Positions 1-6,109 are shown, counted from the stretch's first letter. The stretch is DNA of 6,923 bases from Chloroflexota bacterium (GCA_023250255.1 JAHFBB010000045.1:1-6923), one strand, 5' to 3'. Notes: generated from the sequence alone by a model not told the origin. Translations and numbers: made by a program.

Positions 1-332
1 GGGACGAGCAACAGGACCAGGAAGATGGCCGCCAGTTGCCGGGCGCGAAACGCCAGGAAGTAGGCAAGCGGGTAGGCGAGCACGGTCGCGGCCAGTGCCA
101 CGATGAACGCCATCCCCACCAACACGCCGAGCAGCCGCATCCATGACGGGGTGCCAAAGACCTTCTCGTATTGGATGGTGGACCACGGCCAGCTGCCGTC
201 GAAACGGAGGAGGCCCGATTCGGCCCGGAAACTGATGGCGACCGTCACGATCAACGGCGCCAGGAAGAACAGGATCAGCCACAGATAGGGCGGGGCGACG
301 AGAAACCGGAGGGTCCCTCGTCGCCCGAGCAT
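1..332 (-). CDS. ABC transporter permease, PotB-like (N-terminal part, cut by window edge)
   Basis: This is the inner-membrane permease subunit of a binding-protein-dependent ABC importer of the spermidine/putrescine type. Only the first 110 codons are present; the gene continues beyond base 1. The ATG at 332-330 lies 12 bases after the stop of the binding-protein gene and is preceded by AGGAAGG with a 7-base spacer, which fixes the start. The N-terminus is short and basic (residues 1-9). A first hydrophobic segment follows at about 14-34 (PPYLWLILFFLAPLIVTVAI). A periplasmic loop rich in Trp and Ser spans about 36-64. The second segment, about 66-95, ends in YPLAYFLAFRAR, the pattern typical of PotB/PotH-class permeases. 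A third segment begins at about 99. The EAA loop that contacts the ATPase would lie outside the window. Family and operon position agree; the substrate cannot be read from this part. Confidence 0.85.
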   Translation of the reverse strand, partial: MLGRRGTLRFLVAPPYLWLILFFLAPLIVTVAISFRAESGLLRFDGSWPWSTIQYEKVFGTPSWMRLLGVLVGMAFIVALAATVLAYPLAYFLAFRARQLAAIFLVLLLV

Positions 333-339
333 GTTCGGC

Positions 340-346
340 CCTTCCT
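340..346 (-). promoter_or_regulatory. Shine-Dalgarno site of the permease gene
   Basis: On the minus strand AGGAAGG stands 7 bases before the permease ATG and overlaps the TAG stop of the upstream binding-protein gene. This supports the ATG at 332 and suggests that the two genes are translated from one mRNA. Confidence 0.75.
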
Positions 347-1412
347 AGGGGAGCGGGGCGGCCTTGACGCGTCCCCACATCTCGGTCCACGCCGTCCGCT
401 GTTCATCGGTCACCAGCGGCGTGAAGTTCGTGGATTCCAGGATGGCCGGATCGTTGATCCCAAAGGCTTCGATGAGCACCGGATCCTCGATGGCGTCCAT
501 GACATCCTGGTTCGCGCAGCCGTAATAGAAGAGGGTGACGGCGTTGCTGCAGGTCAGGGTCGCCAGTTTGGCGTCGATGAACTGCAGGGCCAGCTCGTAC
601 GAATCGGTGTCTGCGGCAATGCCGTACAGGCCGACCCAGCTGTTCCGGCCCTCGACCGGGTTGGCATAGGCGACTTCCTGGCTGCCGCTGTACAGGACGG
701 TGGCGTAGCACCCCTGCCAGGCGTAGGCGACCCAGATGTCACCGCTTTCCACGGCCGGGCAGAAATCGGTGTATTCGCCCGTCCAGTAGAGGAAGTTCAG
801 CGGCTTCTGGGTAATCCACTCCGCCTCGATGGCGGCGAGCTGCTCATCGGTCAGGTTGGTCTCGTCGTAGTCATGGATATACGACGAAACGGTCACCGCC
901 GCGGGGCCGTCATCCCACATGGAGACATGGTCATCGTAGGTGGCATCAAACAGAGCGTCCCAACTGGTGACCTCGTCCACGTGGGCGGTGTTGTACAGGA
1001 TCGAGGTGAAGCCCCAGTCCCACGGCAGGTAGTACTGCTTGCCGTCGATCTGGCCCAGTTCCTTGAACGCGTCGGGGACCTTGTCCCAGTTCGTCAATTT
1101 GCTGGTATCGATCTCCTGGACAAGGTCCTCATCCACGTAGAACTGCTGCCAGCCGGTGTAGAAATGGACGATGTCCGGGCCGCCGGCCTCCATTTTGCCG
1201 AGGATGTCGGCATCGGAGATGCCGAAGCTGAACTCCACGGCGGTGTCGGGGCTGGCCGTCTGGAAATCGGTCCAGAAGGCAGGATCCTGGTAGCCGTCCC
1301 ACTCGAGAACGTCGAGCTCGTTCGGCTCGGCTGCGCTGCAGGCGGCCAGCAGCATGGTCGACGCGGCGCCGAGTACCAGCAGAACGCGGCCAAGGTGGTG
1401 TTGGGAAAGCAC
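345..1412 (-). CDS. PotD-type lipoprotein substrate-binding protein of an ABC importer
   Basis: This 355-residue extracytoplasmic binding protein is predicted to deliver its ligand to the adjacent permease. The GTG start at 1412 is chosen because GGAGGTGA sits 7 bases upstream. A longer frame back to 1559 would overlap the oxidoreductase and put about 50 implausible residues before the signal peptide. Residues 1-24 form a lipoprotein signal with lipobox LAAC and Cys25 as the acylated residue. The body resembles PotD: EIDTSKLTNW (100-109), LPWDWGFTS (129-137), a WDD turn (166-168) and AYAWQGCYATV (229-239). Against PotD recalled from memory, the pocket Trp34 and Trp255 have counterparts at Trp38 and Trp259, but the amine-binding Asp257 aligns with Gly261. 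The ligand may therefore not be spermidine or putrescine. Cys218, Cys235, Cys288 and Cys299 could form two disulfides. Family PF13416/PF13343 is likely. Confidence 0.88.
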   Translation of the reverse strand: MLSQHHLGRVLLVLGAASTMLLAACSAAEPNELDVLEWDGYQDPAFWTDFQTASPDTAVEFSFGISDADILGKMEAGGPDIVHFYTGWQQFYVDEDLVQEIDTSKLTNWDKVPDAFKELGQIDGKQYYLPWDWGFTSILYNTAHVDEVTSWDALFDATYDDHVSMWDDGPAAVTVSSYIHDYDETNLTDEQLAAIEAEWITQKPLNFLYWTGEYTDFCPAVESGDIWVAYAWQGCYATVLYSGSQEVAYANPVEGRNSWVGLYGIAADTDSYELALQFIDAKLATLTCSNAVTLFYYGCANQDVMDAIEDPVLIEAFGINDPAILESTNFTPLVTDEQRTAWTEMWGRVKAAPLP

Positions 1413-1419
1413 GGGCGAG

Positions 1420-1427
1420 TCACCTCC
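1420..1427 (-). promoter_or_regulatory. Strong Shine-Dalgarno site of the binding-protein gene
   Basis: GGAGGTGA on the minus strand ends 7 bases before the GTG at 1412. It is near-perfect anti-16S complementarity and decides the start in favour of the 355-residue lipoprotein. The leading genes of the neighbouring transcripts lack such a site. Confidence 0.85.
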
Positions 1428-1430
1428 ACG

Positions 1431-1451
1431 GGCGGCCCATGGGCAGCCGCC
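1431..1451 (-). promoter_or_regulatory. Possible hairpin in the binding-protein leader
   Basis: On the minus strand GGCGGC pairs perfectly with GCCGCC across a 9-base loop that contains CCCATGGG. It lies between the predicted transcription start (about 1456) and the Shine-Dalgarno site. It is a short GC stem in GC-rich DNA with no T-run, so it could modulate translation or mRNA stability, or be chance. Confidence 0.35.
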
Positions 1452-1462
1452 GATCGCAGTCG

Positions 1463-1492
1463 ATGCTACGCCCCGGCGACGGGCACGGTCAA
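1463..1492 (-). promoter_or_regulatory. Sigma-70-like promoter of the binding-protein/permease operon
   Basis: On the minus strand TTGACC (1492-1487) is followed after 18 bases by TAGCAT (1468-1463). The -35 matches five of six bases of TTGACA and the -10 matches four of six of TATAAT including the key A2 and T6. It lies in the 86-base gap behind the oxidoreductase stop. It predicts a leader of about 44 bases that holds the Shine-Dalgarno site. It would let the transporter be expressed independently of, or in addition to, read-through from the oxidoreductase. Confidence 0.6.
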
Positions 1493-1498
1493 CGCATT

Positions 1499-2926
1499 TC
1501 AGTGGCTGAGCCGATATCCGAGCCAAGTGGGTACGCGTGCCACCAGCCGAACCCACCACGGAGCGCGCCGGCCAGCGTCCGAGGCGTTGTCCCCGCGGAT
1601 GAGCGCCTCGCGGATGAGCCGCGCCCCGATGTAGCGAAACGGCTCGGGCGGCAAGAACCGCTGGCGGTGATTGACGATTGCCAGGCGGCCGAGCGGGTCG
1701 TCCGTGCCGGCCACCAGGACCGCCAGGATGCGCCCCGCCAGGCGCGCCGGTCCGGCGCCGTTACCGGCGAACCCGTGGGCGTAGTGCACCCGTCCGCCAT
1801 GCCGCGAGCCGATCTCCGGGAATCGCATGGCGGTGATGTCGATGGGTCCCCCCCAGGCATCCACCAGCCGGACATCGGCCAGCATGGGCAGCAGCCGCCG
1901 GAAGTTCGCGCTCACCCTGGCAACGGCGTTGCCATCGGCCTCGAATACCCGACCGATGCGGCCGTCGAAGCCGGCCGCGCCCACACCCGCCCCGAATGCG
2001 ATCCGTCCATCGTCTGTGGTGCGGTAGTAGCTGATGGTGAAGCGCGAGTCGCTTAGGAGTTCGTTCCCGGTCCAGCCGATTTCGGCGAGGCGCTCGGGGA
2101 TGGGTTCCGTCATGACCATGTACGACCCCCAGGCCAGCAGGCGTGTCCGGAACCCGGGCCATCCCGTCGCCCAGGCATTCACCGCCAGCACGACCTGCTC
2201 GGCGGTGACGGTCGCGCGGTCGGTGACCAGCTTGCAGGGGGCACCGGGCTCCATCCGGAAGACCGGCGAATGCTCGTGGATCCGAACACCCCGTTCGAGC
2301 AGGACCCGCCGCATTCCCCGCGCGAGGCGAGCTGGCTGGATGGACGCGGCGCTGGGCATCCACAGTCCTTCGCCATACACCGGAGATGCGCACCGCTGTT
2401 GGACATCATCGGCGGACATGGGCTGCAATTGCTCGCCGAGGCCCATCCGCTCCATTTCGGCAACCGTGCCGGTCCACGAGTTGGGCTCATTCGGGAAGGC
2501 GTTGATCGTCAGGTAGCCCGACTTGTGGAACCAGCCGTCCACCCCATGGTCGGCACTCCACTGACCGATGCCATCCACCACCTCGTCCGCCGCCCAGGCC
2601 ATGTCGCGGGCGGCCTGCTCCCCGAATTGGCGAGCGAGGAATGGCGTCTGTTCCCACCAGCCATGGACAAAGCCGCCGTTGCGCCCGCTCGGCCCGCCGC
2701 CGCAGATATCCGCCTCGAGGAGCACGATCCGAATGCCCGGCACCGTCTCGGTCAGGAACCAGGCGGTCCACATCCCCGTGTAGCCGCCGCCGATGATCGC
2801 CACGTCCGCCGCCAGGTCTTCGGTGAGTGGCGGCGCCGGCAGGGGAGTCCCCTCGGCTGCCAGCGCTTCGCGCAGCCACCAGCCGCGTCGGAGGCCGGGA
2901 ACCGGCAGGGCAGATGATCGAGCCAC
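1499..2926 (-). CDS. FAD-dependent oxidoreductase of the DAO family (PuuB/OrdL/DadA-like)
   Basis: This 475-residue flavoprotein probably oxidises an amine or amino acid with FAD, in the cytoplasm. A start-proximal tract (WWLREALAAEG, residues 16-26) typical of this subgroup precedes the Rossmann fold. The fold shows DVAIIGGGYTGMWTAWFL at 41-58 with GGGYTG at 46-51, and the ribose-binding acid Glu71 at the end of beta2 (IVLLEAD). GGGPSGRNGGFVHG at 76-89 is the second FAD-contact motif. The C-terminal FAD cap is seen as WGGPIDITAMRFPEIG (358-373) and YAHGFAGNGAGPARLAGRIL (382-401). It matches PF01266. The GTG at 2926 is chosen because a -10 box sits 6 bases upstream and no Shine-Dalgarno site is present, as expected for a leaderless mRNA. 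Placement just upstream of a PotD/PotB importer suggests that the imported compound is its substrate. Gamma-glutamylputrescine is one option, but no other Puu gene is visible. Confidence 0.88.
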   Translation of the reverse strand: MARSSALPVPGLRRGWWLREALAAEGTPLPAPPLTEDLAADVAIIGGGYTGMWTAWFLTETVPGIRIVLLEADICGGGPSGRNGGFVHGWWEQTPFLARQFGEQAARDMAWAADEVVDGIGQWSADHGVDGWFHKSGYLTINAFPNEPNSWTGTVAEMERMGLGEQLQPMSADDVQQRCASPVYGEGLWMPSAASIQPARLARGMRRVLLERGVRIHEHSPVFRMEPGAPCKLVTDRATVTAEQVVLAVNAWATGWPGFRTRLLAWGSYMVMTEPIPERLAEIGWTGNELLSDSRFTISYYRTTDDGRIAFGAGVGAAGFDGRIGRVFEADGNAVARVSANFRRLLPMLADVRLVDAWGGPIDITAMRFPEIGSRHGGRVHYAHGFAGNGAGPARLAGRILAVLVAGTDDPLGRLAIVNHRQRFLPPEPFRYIGARLIREALIRGDNASDAGRRAPWWVRLVARVPTWLGYRLSH

Positions 2927-2929
2927 CCA

Positions 2930-2952
2930 CCGATGCTAGCGCGCGGCATCGG
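2930..2952. promoter_or_regulatory. Perfect 7-bp inverted repeat, candidate operator between divergent genes
   Basis: CCGATGC (2930-2936) and GCATCGG (2946-2952) are exact reverse complements separated by 9 bases, so the half-site centres are 16 bases apart. The left arm overlaps the -10 box of the FAD oxidoreductase. The repeat also covers the expected -35 region of the thiolase promoter. Its size and position fit a dimeric repressor site that could act on both genes. No regulator gene is present in the window. Confidence 0.5.
2933..2938 (-). promoter_or_regulatory. -10 element of the FAD oxidoreductase (leaderless)
   Basis: TAGCAT on the minus strand ends 6 bases before the GTG start, so transcription would begin at or next to the first base of the start codon. 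No recognisable -35 is seen 17-18 bases upstream, where the sequence reads about GACCGA. The same eight bases TAGCATCG occur at the promoter of the binding-protein gene. Confidence 0.6.
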
Positions 2953-2964
2953 CTCCTCGGTCGG

Positions 2965-2970
2965 CATACT
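2965..2970 (+). promoter_or_regulatory. -10 element of the thiolase gene (leaderless)
   Basis: CATACT ends 6 bases before the GTG at 2977 and matches TATAAT at A2, T3, A4 and T6. There is no Shine-Dalgarno site. The expected -35 position (about 2942-2947) falls inside the inverted repeat at 2930-2952 and has no good match. Confidence 0.55.
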
Positions 2971-2976
2971 GTCGTC

Positions 2977-4164
2977 GTGACCGATCGCGTGCCCGTTGTC
3001 GTCGATGCACTTCGTACGCCATTCGGCCGATACGGGGGCGCGCTGGCATCGGTCCGTCCGGATGATTTGGCGGCCTTCGTCGTTCGCGAACTGGTCGAGC
3101 GCACGGGCGTGGACCCGGCGGATGTGGATGACCTGATCCTGGGCGCCGCCAACCAGGCGGGCGAGGACAACCGGAACGTGGGCCGGATGGCCGCCCTGCT
3201 GGCCGGGATGCCGGTGACCGTTCCCGGCCAGACCATCAACCGCCTCTGTGGTTCGGGCATGTCCGCGGTGGTCGCCGCAGCCCACGCGATCGTGGCAGGG
3301 GACGGCGAGGTGTTCATCGCGGGCGGAACCGAGTCCATGACGCGCGCCCCATTCGTGGTGGCCAAGGCCTCGGCCGCGTTCCCGCGCGGAGAGCAGACGA
3401 TGTACGACACGACCCTCGGCTGGCGTTTCACCAACCCTCGCCTGGCCGACGCCTACTACCCGTACTCGATGGGCGAGACTGCCGAGAACGTGGTTGCCCA
3501 GGTGGGCGTCAGTCGCGAGGACCAGGACGCGTTCGCGCTCTCGTCCCAGCAGCGATGGGCGGCAGCCTTCGAAGCCGGCCGGTTCGACGACGAGGTCAGA
3601 CCGATGCCCGAACTGGGCCACGACGAGCATCCCCGCCCGACCACCACCCTCGAACAACTGGCCTCGCTCAGGCCGGCCTTCCGCCGCGACGAGTTGGGCT
3701 CGGTCACCGCGGGCAACAGCAGCGGAATCAATGATGGAGCGGCGGCGGCGCTCGTCACCTCCGAGGCGCGAGCGCGGGCGGCTGGCTGGCGGCCCATGGT
3801 TCGAATGCTCGCTTCGGCGGTGGCCGGCGTGGATCCGGCGACGATGGGCCTGGGTCCCATTCCCGCATCGCGCAAGGCGCTGGATCGGGCCGGGCTATCG
3901 GTTTCCGACCTCGACCTGGTGGAGTTGAACGAGGCGTTCGCTGCCCAGGCGCTGCCGGTCATTCGTGAGCTGGGACTGGATCCGGAGAAGGTCAACGTCA
4001 ACGGCGGGGCCATTGCCATCGGTCATCCGCTGGGTGCGTCCGGAGCTCGCCTGGTGGGGACTCTGGCCCATGAGATGCGCCGGCGAGGGGCCCGCTACGG
4101 GTTGTCCACAATGTGCATCGGCGTCGGCCAGGGGATTGCCACCGTGTGGGAATCGGTCGAATAA
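2977..4164 (+). CDS. Thiolase, 3-oxoadipyl-CoA thiolase type (PcaF/PaaJ-like acetyl-CoA C-acyltransferase)
   Basis: This 395-residue thiolase would cleave a 3-oxoacyl-CoA with CoA to give acetyl-CoA and a shortened acyl-CoA (or the reverse). The nucleophile is Cys91 in NRLCGSG, the activating residues are His350 in AIGHPLGASGAR and Cys380 in MCIGVGQG, and the NEAF motif is at 318-321. The segments ANQAGEDNRNVGRMAALLAG (58-77), APFVVAKASAAFPR (124-137) and DTTLGWRFTNP (144-154) are characteristic of PcaF/PaaJ rather than PhaA. That points to 3-oxoadipyl-CoA (succinyl-CoA plus acetyl-CoA as products), though specificity is inferred. The segment after residue 205 (EVRPMPELGHDEHPR) is roughly ten residues shorter than in PcaF as I recall it. 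GTG at 2977 is chosen for normal family length and the -10 box; the frame is open further upstream but would overlap the divergent gene. It stands alone, with no acyl-CoA ligase or CoA-transferase beside it. Confidence 0.9.
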   Translation: MTDRVPVVVDALRTPFGRYGGALASVRPDDLAAFVVRELVERTGVDPADVDDLILGAANQAGEDNRNVGRMAALLAGMPVTVPGQTINRLCGSGMSAVVAAAHAIVAGDGEVFIAGGTESMTRAPFVVAKASAAFPRGEQTMYDTTLGWRFTNPRLADAYYPYSMGETAENVVAQVGVSREDQDAFALSSQQRWAAAFEAGRFDDEVRPMPELGHDEHPRPTTTLEQLASLRPAFRRDELGSVTAGNSSGINDGAAAALVTSEARARAAGWRPMVRMLASAVAGVDPATMGLGPIPASRKALDRAGLSVSDLDLVELNEAFAAQALPVIRELGLDPEKVNVNGGAIAIGHPLGASGARLVGTLAHEMRRRGARYGLSTMCIGVGQGIATVWESVE

Positions 4165-4167
4165 CGG

Positions 4168-5055
4168 CTAGGAGTCGATCAACGCCTCGAAGATGCGCGG
4201 GAGGCCATCCATCGCCAGGCTGAGATGACCCACGTCGGGCAAGAGGTGGGGGACTGCATTGCCGACATGGGCCGCAAGCCACTGCCCATGGACCCACGGC
4301 ACCATCTTGTCGTGGCCGCCCTGCCAGATATGGACCGGTACGCTGATCGACTCCAGGTCGAATCCCCATGGCTTGGTGAAGCACCAGTCATCGTCCACCC
4401 AGCCCCAGTAGCCTTCGCGCAGCCCTTCCCGCATTGCGGCGGCGTTGTATTCCGCGAATTCGCCGATGAGCGATGCGCGATCGACCTCGTCGATCAGGCC
4501 GCCGAAGGTATCGGCAATGTCGGCCGCGGTCACCGCCCGCCACTTGGGCCAATCGCGCTCGGCCCAGCGGATGCTGTTCTGGGGGTCGGCCATGGTCGCC
4601 TGGAAGTCCTCGACGTTTTCTGGCCCCATACCCTCAAACCAGTCGATTCCATCGGCGGGGTAGGGAGCCACGCCGCCGATGAGTGCGGCTGCCGGGAATC
4701 GCTCGGGCGCCAGCGCAGCGCAGGCGAGAGCGTGCGGTCCGCCACCAGACCAACCGAGCACCCACGCCTGGGACGCTCCCAGCGCGTCGAGGACGTCAGT
4801 CGCGTCGGCGACGATCGAGCCAACCGACCGACCTTCGTGACGGCTGCTGCTGCCATAACCCGCGCGACTGAAGCTGACCACGTGTAAACCGAGCGCGGCG
4901 GCAGCGGCCTGCATCCCGGGAGGCTGGATTCCCGAACTCGGGCTGCCATGGAGGTACAACAACGTGCCCCGCGGAGCGCTGGTCTCGCCGCCGACATACA
5001 CGTCGAGGCTCCGGCCGTCACCTGTTTGGATCTTCATCGATCCAGGAGCGGTCAT
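4168..5055 (-). CDS. Alpha/beta hydrolase
   Basis: This 295-residue cytoplasmic alpha/beta-hydrolase-fold enzyme has no signal peptide and no identifiable substrate. The oxyanion region is LLYLHGSPSSG (32-42). The nucleophile elbow is GWSGGG with Ser103. The acid is probably Asp249 in WQGGHDKMVP. The base is His277 in DVGHLSL. A Trp-rich cap domain runs from about 135 to 235. It resembles the ester/proline-iminopeptidase-like PF00561/PF12697 group. The ATG at 5055 overlaps the TGA of the upstream LLM oxidoreductase as ATGA, so translation is probably coupled; an internal Met7 is an alternative start, since no clear Shine-Dalgarno site precedes either. The stop is 3 bases from that of the convergent thiolase. 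Co-transcription suggests that it acts on the same compound as the LLM enzyme, which remains unknown. Confidence 0.87.
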   Translation of the reverse strand: MTAPGSMKIQTGDGRSLDVYVGGETSAPRGTLLYLHGSPSSGIQPPGMQAAAAALGLHVVSFSRAGYGSSSRHEGRSVGSIVADATDVLDALGASQAWVLGWSGGGPHALACAALAPERFPAAALIGGVAPYPADGIDWFEGMGPENVEDFQATMADPQNSIRWAERDWPKWRAVTAADIADTFGGLIDEVDRASLIGEFAEYNAAAMREGLREGYWGWVDDDWCFTKPWGFDLESISVPVHIWQGGHDKMVPWVHGQWLAAHVGNAVPHLLPDVGHLSLAMDGLPRIFEALIDS

Positions 5056-6044
5056 CCGTGCAGGCGAAGTTGGGGAAGGACCTTGTCCCCAAATGCAGTG
5101 ATGAAATCGGTCTGATTCCTGCCCACATTGTGGACATAGATCTCGTCAAAGCCCATGTCGACGAACCTCTGGAGCGCCGCTGCGTGCTCGTCGAGATCGG
5201 CGGATATCAACATTCGGTTGGCGAAATGCTCAATGCGCACAAGTTTCGCAATATTGGCGAAATCTTCCGGGTTTCGGATGTCCTGCTTTGGGAAGGGCAT
5301 GCCGCCATTCGGCCATTCGCGCACGGCCTGCTCCTCCGCCTCGACCTGGGACGGCGCCCACGAAATGTGGACCTGGAGCTGGGTGCGCATGGTCGTCGGA
5401 TCCTTGCCGGCCTCCAGGGCTCCTTCGCGGAACTTGCCCCACAGCATGTCGATCTTCTCGTCGGCGGCACCGACGGTGATCATCCCGTCCGCGAACCTGC
5501 CGGTGCGCTTGGCGTTCATCGGTCCGGCCGTGGCGACGTAGATCGGGACGGGGGTCTCGGGGATGGTGTACAGCCGAGCGGATTCGAGGGTGAAGTGCTC
5601 ACCGTCGTGTTTGACGACTTTGCCGGTGAACAACTTGTTGATCACCTCGATCGCCTCGAAGAGCATCGCGCTGCGGACACCGACCTCGGGCCATTCGCCG
5701 CCGATGATGTGCTCGTTGAGCGCTTCGCCGGCGCCGAGTCCCAGCCAGAAACGACCCGGATACATCGCGCCCAATGTGGCGGCCGCATGGGCGATGACCG
5801 CGGGGTGATACCGGAAGCCCGGACAGGTGACGGCGGTCCCAAACGGCAACGTGGTGCGCTCGCCGAGCGCCCCCATGAACGACCAGGCGAACGCGCTCTG
5901 GCCTTGTTCGGGGGTCCACGGATGAAAGTGTTCGCTCACCTGGAATCCCGCGTCGAATCCAGACGTTTCGGCCTGGCGACACCACTCCAACAGGTCGGTC
6001 GGGTGGAACTGCTCGAGCATGGCCGCGTAGCCGATCTTGGTCAT
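5052..6044 (-). CDS. LLM-class F420-dependent oxidoreductase (FGD-like, TIGR03557-type)
   Basis: This 330-residue TIM-barrel enzyme of the bacterial luciferase superfamily (PF00296) is predicted to transfer hydride to or from coenzyme F420. It tracks F420-dependent glucose-6-phosphate dehydrogenase (FGD1): SEHFHPW at 37-43 with the catalytic His39 and Trp43, LGERT (60-64), PGFRYHPAVIAHAAATLG (75-92), GRFWLGLGAGEALNEH (97-112) with the acid Glu107. From recalled FGD1, the phosphate ligands Lys259 and Arg283 have counterparts at Lys253 and Arg277, but Lys198 aligns with Ala194. The substrate may therefore differ from glucose-6-phosphate. The ATG is 6 bases behind TAGGCT with no Shine-Dalgarno site. 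It leads a two-gene operon with an alpha/beta hydrolase. A related FMN-using subgroup (TIGR03885) cannot be wholly excluded, though GERT and the overall fit favour F420. Confidence 0.87.
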   Translation of the reverse strand: MTKIGYAAMLEQFHPTDLLEWCRQAETSGFDAGFQVSEHFHPWTPEQGQSAFAWSFMGALGERTTLPFGTAVTCPGFRYHPAVIAHAAATLGAMYPGRFWLGLGAGEALNEHIIGGEWPEVGVRSAMLFEAIEVINKLFTGKVVKHDGEHFTLESARLYTIPETPVPIYVATAGPMNAKRTGRFADGMITVGAADEKIDMLWGKFREGALEAGKDPTTMRTQLQVHISWAPSQVEAEEQAVREWPNGGMPFPKQDIRNPEDFANIAKLVRIEHFANRMLISADLDEHAAALQRFVDMGFDEIYVHNVGRNQTDFITAFGDKVLPQLRLHG

Positions 6045-6050
6045 GGTCTA

Positions 6051-6056
6051 AGCCTA
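6051..6056 (-). promoter_or_regulatory. -10 element of the LLM oxidoreductase/hydrolase operon (leaderless)
   Basis: TAGGCT on the minus strand ends 6 bases before the ATG at 6044 and carries the T1, A2 and T6 of the -10 consensus. No Shine-Dalgarno site lies between it and the start, and no clear -35 is visible. The spacing equals that at the two starts around 2926 and 2977. Confidence 0.55.
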
Positions 6057-6065
6057 CCCCCGTCA

Positions 6066-6081
6066 GATCGCGGCTGCGATC
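6066..6081. repeat. Perfect 6-bp inverted repeat in the LLM/moaA divergent gap
   Basis: GATCGC (6066-6071) and GCGATC (6076-6081) are exact reverse complements around a 4-base loop GGCT. The repeat covers roughly -22 to -37 of the predicted LLM transcript, and it lies about 35-50 bases upstream of the moaA start. It could be a small operator or a chance palindrome. There is no T-run, so it is not a convincing terminator. Confidence 0.4.
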
Positions 6082-6103
6082 CGGACCTGGTGCCGAGATG
6101 TGG

Positions 6104-6109
6104 CACCCT
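6104..6109 (+). promoter_or_regulatory. Weak -10 candidate for moaA
   Basis: CACCCT ends 6 bases before the moaA GTG and keeps only A2 and T6 of the consensus. It is listed because its spacing is the same as in the other three leaderless starts, and because no Shine-Dalgarno site precedes moaA. On sequence alone it would not be called. Confidence 0.25.

Noticed and set aside
1413..1559. Upstream extension of the binding protein to 1559
   Set aside because: It would bury the lipoprotein signal peptide behind about 50 residues and overlap the oxidoreductase; the strong Shine-Dalgarno site supports GTG at 1412.
171..1634. Plus-strand open frame of 487 codons opposite the binding protein
   Set aside because: It is antisense to a clear lipoprotein binding-protein gene, has no recognisable domain and arises from GC-rich codon structure on the other strand.
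2827..2976. Upstream extension of the thiolase by 50 residues
   Set aside because: It would overlap the divergent oxidoreductase, exceed normal thiolase length and ignore the -10 box directly before the GTG at 2977.
2487..3657. Minus-strand open frames across the oxidoreductase/thiolase boundary
   Set aside because: They are out of frame with the oxidoreductase and antisense to the thiolase. The fragments resembling FAD-protein codons come from a shifted frame, and no frameshift is needed for the intact 475-residue product.
4141..4185. Possible terminator at the thiolase/hydrolase junction
   Set aside because: Only partial TCGGTCGA/TCGATC similarity is present, with no stable stem and no T-run.
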